Shown here: positions 14,118 to 15,722 of the stretch, piece after piece
How the letters are laid out: every line of letters starts with the position of its first letter
Numbering within the stretch: the stretch's first letter is position 1
NCBI GenBank assembly: GCA_011365055.1
Contig: RDOG01000035.1
Location: forward strand, 1 to 15,722
Direction: 5' to 3'
Source of the DNA: Promethearchaeota archaeon
GTDB taxonomy: Archaea; Asgardarchaeota; Lokiarchaeia; Helarchaeales; RDOG01
DNA length: 15,722 nucleotides
Program-made: the position numbers and the translations under genes
Notes under the pieces: generated by a model
The model's input: the letters and a program-made list of their open reading frames with translations, nothing else
The model's database searches: none
Told to the model about the DNA's origin: nothing

Positions 14118-14153
14118 AAAGTATGAAATATAACTAACTGTAAAGGGAGTGTT

Positions 14154-14280
14154 TATATATGGGGCACGTGTACATGCCATGATGTTTCCGCCATGTATAT
14201 AGCTCTAATCAGATTTTCAGGGAAGAAGAAACAGAAGTTTTATTAAAACCACGCTGAAACGCCCAATCCTTTTACATAAG
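14154..14280. other. Compositionally distinct intergenic patch with imperfect hairpin
   Basis: The 283-bp gap 14118-14400 holds no clear gene. Part of it (about 14154-14280) is richer in G and C than the surroundings. TATATATGG (14154-14162) pairs imperfectly with CCATGTATATA (14191-14201) around the near-palindrome GGCACGTGTACATGCC (14162-14177 region). A short frame from 14193 reads MYIALIRFSGKKKQKFY, then stop, then NHAETPNPFT in frame, which could be a relic of a gene. It has no assigned role. Confidence 0.25.
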
Positions 14281-14388
14281 TAGCTTTTATAATTATTTTT
14301 TAAAATATTTTGTAATAGCTCTTTAATCTGTCAATGAAATTGATAAATTCTTCAATAAATTAAAATAGAAATAAAAAAAAGTTTTTTC

Positions 14389-14393
14389 GAGGT
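14389..14393 (+). promoter_or_regulatory. Shine-Dalgarno of the beta-helix protein
   Basis: GAGGT lies 7 nt before the ATG at 14401 and fixes this start. An AT-rich tract at about 14358-14376 (AATTAAAATAGAAATAAAA) could hold the TATA box. Confidence 0.4.
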
Positions 14394-14400
14394 TCTAAGA

Positions 14401-15722
14401 ATGTCGAAATCAAAAATTAAAACATTAATCATAATAATTTTATTATTTCTAATCCCTTTTATTTCTTTAATAAATTTAGAAAAGCAATTAACAAAAAATA
14501 TCAATACATTCCCCATAAAACAATGTGCCGCAACAATATCTATAAATGGGAATGCAGAGCTTGCGGCAAATGCTACTAGCGGAAATGGAACACGAGCGAA
14601 TCCATATATAATTGAAAATTATATGATAAGAGCGGCGGGTTTAGGCTCACATGGAATTTATATTCGTAATACAGATGCATATTTCATATTACGTAATTGC
14701 ATCGTAAACACATCTGACGTATATTTTTATGGAATATATCTCTTAAATGTATCAAATTCCAACATCACCGATTGTATAATTGAAGCTTGCCATAGGGGGA
14801 TTCAAATGACATCTTGTGATAATAACATATTAGATAATAATAGTGTCATTAGCATTAATTATCAAGGATTTTACATAAATTCATGCGATAATAACACGTA
14901 TTTGAATAATCTTGCATATAATTGCTCATCCTCAGGATTTTCTTTTGGTCAATGTCATAATAGCTCATTCATAGGTAATAATGCAACAGGAAATAGGTAT
15001 GGAATGGCTGTTGGAACGTCAAATAATTGCATTGTAATAAATAATGTAGCTAATGAAAATACAAAACTTGCGGGAGGATATGGATTATCCATTTCCAATT
15101 GTTATTATGCAACGGTTTATAACAATACTGCGAATTCTAATACAAGAGAAGGAATATATGCGGTTTCAAATTTATGTAACATTACTCATAACAATGCACA
15201 CGACAATGGAGAAGAAGGCATTCGTTTAGATGGTTATGCAAATAATTATTCAGTTACCTACAATATTGTGTCAGGAAATAACGATGGCATTAAAATTGAA
15301 CAATCAAACAATAGTTTGATAGCTTTTAACACTGTAATTAAGAATTATGAGTACGGAGTTAATGTCTATTATGAAAGTTATTACAATAATATTTCATGGA
15401 ACTATTTAATCGCAAATAGATTAGGTCCGATTCAAGAGGATTTACAAACTGGAGGAAATATCATAGAAAATAATTCTGTAAATATAGAGATTTTCGACAA
15501 TAAAGATCTTGCTGGTTTTTCAAGCGAAGGTGATGGTTCAATATCCAATCCTTATATAATCGAGGGCTTCACAGGTCTATATTATATCAATGCAGTCAGT
15601 TATGGGACCCACGGGATCACGATACAAAATACGGACGCTCATTTTATAATACGAAATTCAGAGATAAAAAATACAAATACAGGTTATAACGGAATAAATC
15701 TCAATAACGTTACAAATGGCCG
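14401..15722 (+). CDS. Secreted NosD-like right-handed beta-helix repeat protein (3' truncated by window edge)
   Basis: An open frame of 440 codons without a stop runs off the window. Residues 1-25 (MSKSKIKTLIIIILLFLIPF) are a signal peptide or signal anchor. The body consists of parallel beta-helix turns of about 22-24 residues marked by Asn-rich corners such as CDNNIL, CDNNTYL, CHNSSF and SNNCIV. This is the CASH/NosD pattern of carbohydrate- or surface-binding beta helices. The whole module is duplicated: SGNGTRANPYIIEN near 14578 recurs as SEGDGSISNPYIIEG near 15526, and SHGIYIRNTDAYFILRN recurs as THGITIQNTDAHFIIRN, a period of 948 bp or 316 residues. Cysteines recur at matching turn positions, perhaps stacking. 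Many sequons suggest glycosylation. A surface adhesion or glycan-binding role is inferred; copper function as in true NosD is not indicated. Confidence 0.85.
   Translation, partial: MSKSKIKTLIIIILLFLIPFISLINLEKQLTKNINTFPIKQCAATISINGNAELAANATSGNGTRANPYIIENYMIRAAGLGSHGIYIRNTDAYFILRNCIVNTSDVYFYGIYLLNVSNSNITDCIIEACHRGIQMTSCDNNILDNNSVISINYQGFYINSCDNNTYLNNLAYNCSSSGFSFGQCHNSSFIGNNATGNRYGMAVGTSNNCIVINNVANENTKLAGGYGLSISNCYYATVYNNTANSNTREGIYAVSNLCNITHNNAHDNGEEGIRLDGYANNYSVTYNIVSGNNDGIKIEQSNNSLIAFNTVIKNYEYGVNVYYESYYNNISWNYLIANRLGPIQEDLQTGGNIIENNSVNIEIFDNKDLAGFSSEGDGSISNPYIIEGFTGLYYINAVSYGTHGITIQNTDAHFIIRNSEIKNTNTGYNGINLNNVTNG

Noticed and set aside
13989..14180. Minus-strand open frame of 63 codons over the hepT 3' end
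   Set aside because: It is antisense to an intact hepT with its catalytic motif, and has no promoter or Shine-Dalgarno.
14578..15722. Regularly spaced Asn-rich repeats considered as a CRISPR-like or satellite array
   Set aside because: The repeats are seen at protein level with diverged DNA, remain in one reading frame and match beta-helix turns, so they are coding repeats.

Overview
This is a strongly AT-rich archaeal window. Gene starts are preceded by TATA-like boxes about 35-55 bp upstream and by GAGG/GGTGAT-type Shine-Dalgarno sequences. Several products fit an Asgard (Lokiarchaeia-like) archaeon: a signal-peptide surface protein ending in a PGF-like membrane anchor, a NosD-type beta-helix protein, a TPR/winged-helix regulator and a eukaryote-like PI-PLC-family protein. 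The lineage is an inference from gene style; no marker gene is present.

Left part (1-6956). A membrane-protein tail (ends at 98) converges on a complete metallo-beta-lactamase-fold hydrolase (221-1147, minus). A GbsR/MarR-type regulator (1365-1913, minus) is divergent from a condensation/acyltransferase-fold enzyme (2048-3481, plus). Their shared promoter region carries a 25-bp sequence repeated exactly at a 31-bp period, which is probably an operator. Then come three minus-strand genes with separate promoters: a TPR plus two-winged-helix regulator (3664-4668), a glycosylation-rich anchored surface protein (4945-5754) and a sugar-nucleotide-epimerase-like SDR (6006-6941).

Middle part (6957-10211). 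A stretch that looks like a decayed gene (about 7137-7480) is followed by a membrane protein (7620-8993) with a cation-diffusion-facilitator-like core between two apparent winged-helix domains. A 5' fragment of a hepT gene (9197-9292) lies in the next gap. It is a degenerate copy of the intact hepT 4.5 kb downstream. A four-helix membrane protein with a PH-like central region follows (9339-10211).

Right part (10212-15722). A probable three-gene minus-strand operon runs from 13187 to 10244. It encodes a coiled-coil polytopic membrane protein, a small three-helix membrane protein and a tail-anchored Ca2+-dependent PI-PLC-like protein. A perfect 26-bp palindrome sits just in front of its first gene. 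This unit is the best candidate for an undescribed membrane-lipid sensing, signalling or defence system. Divergent from it is an intact MntA-HepT toxin-antitoxin pair (13484-14117). The window ends inside a secreted NosD-like beta-helix protein (14401 onward) built from tandem modules of about 316 residues.

Functional logic. The left part pairs a regulator with an acyl-transfer enzyme. The right part combines membrane and lipid proteins with an intact and a broken toxin-antitoxin gene, so it looks like accessory, rearranged DNA. No tRNA, rRNA, CRISPR array or complete insertion sequence was seen.
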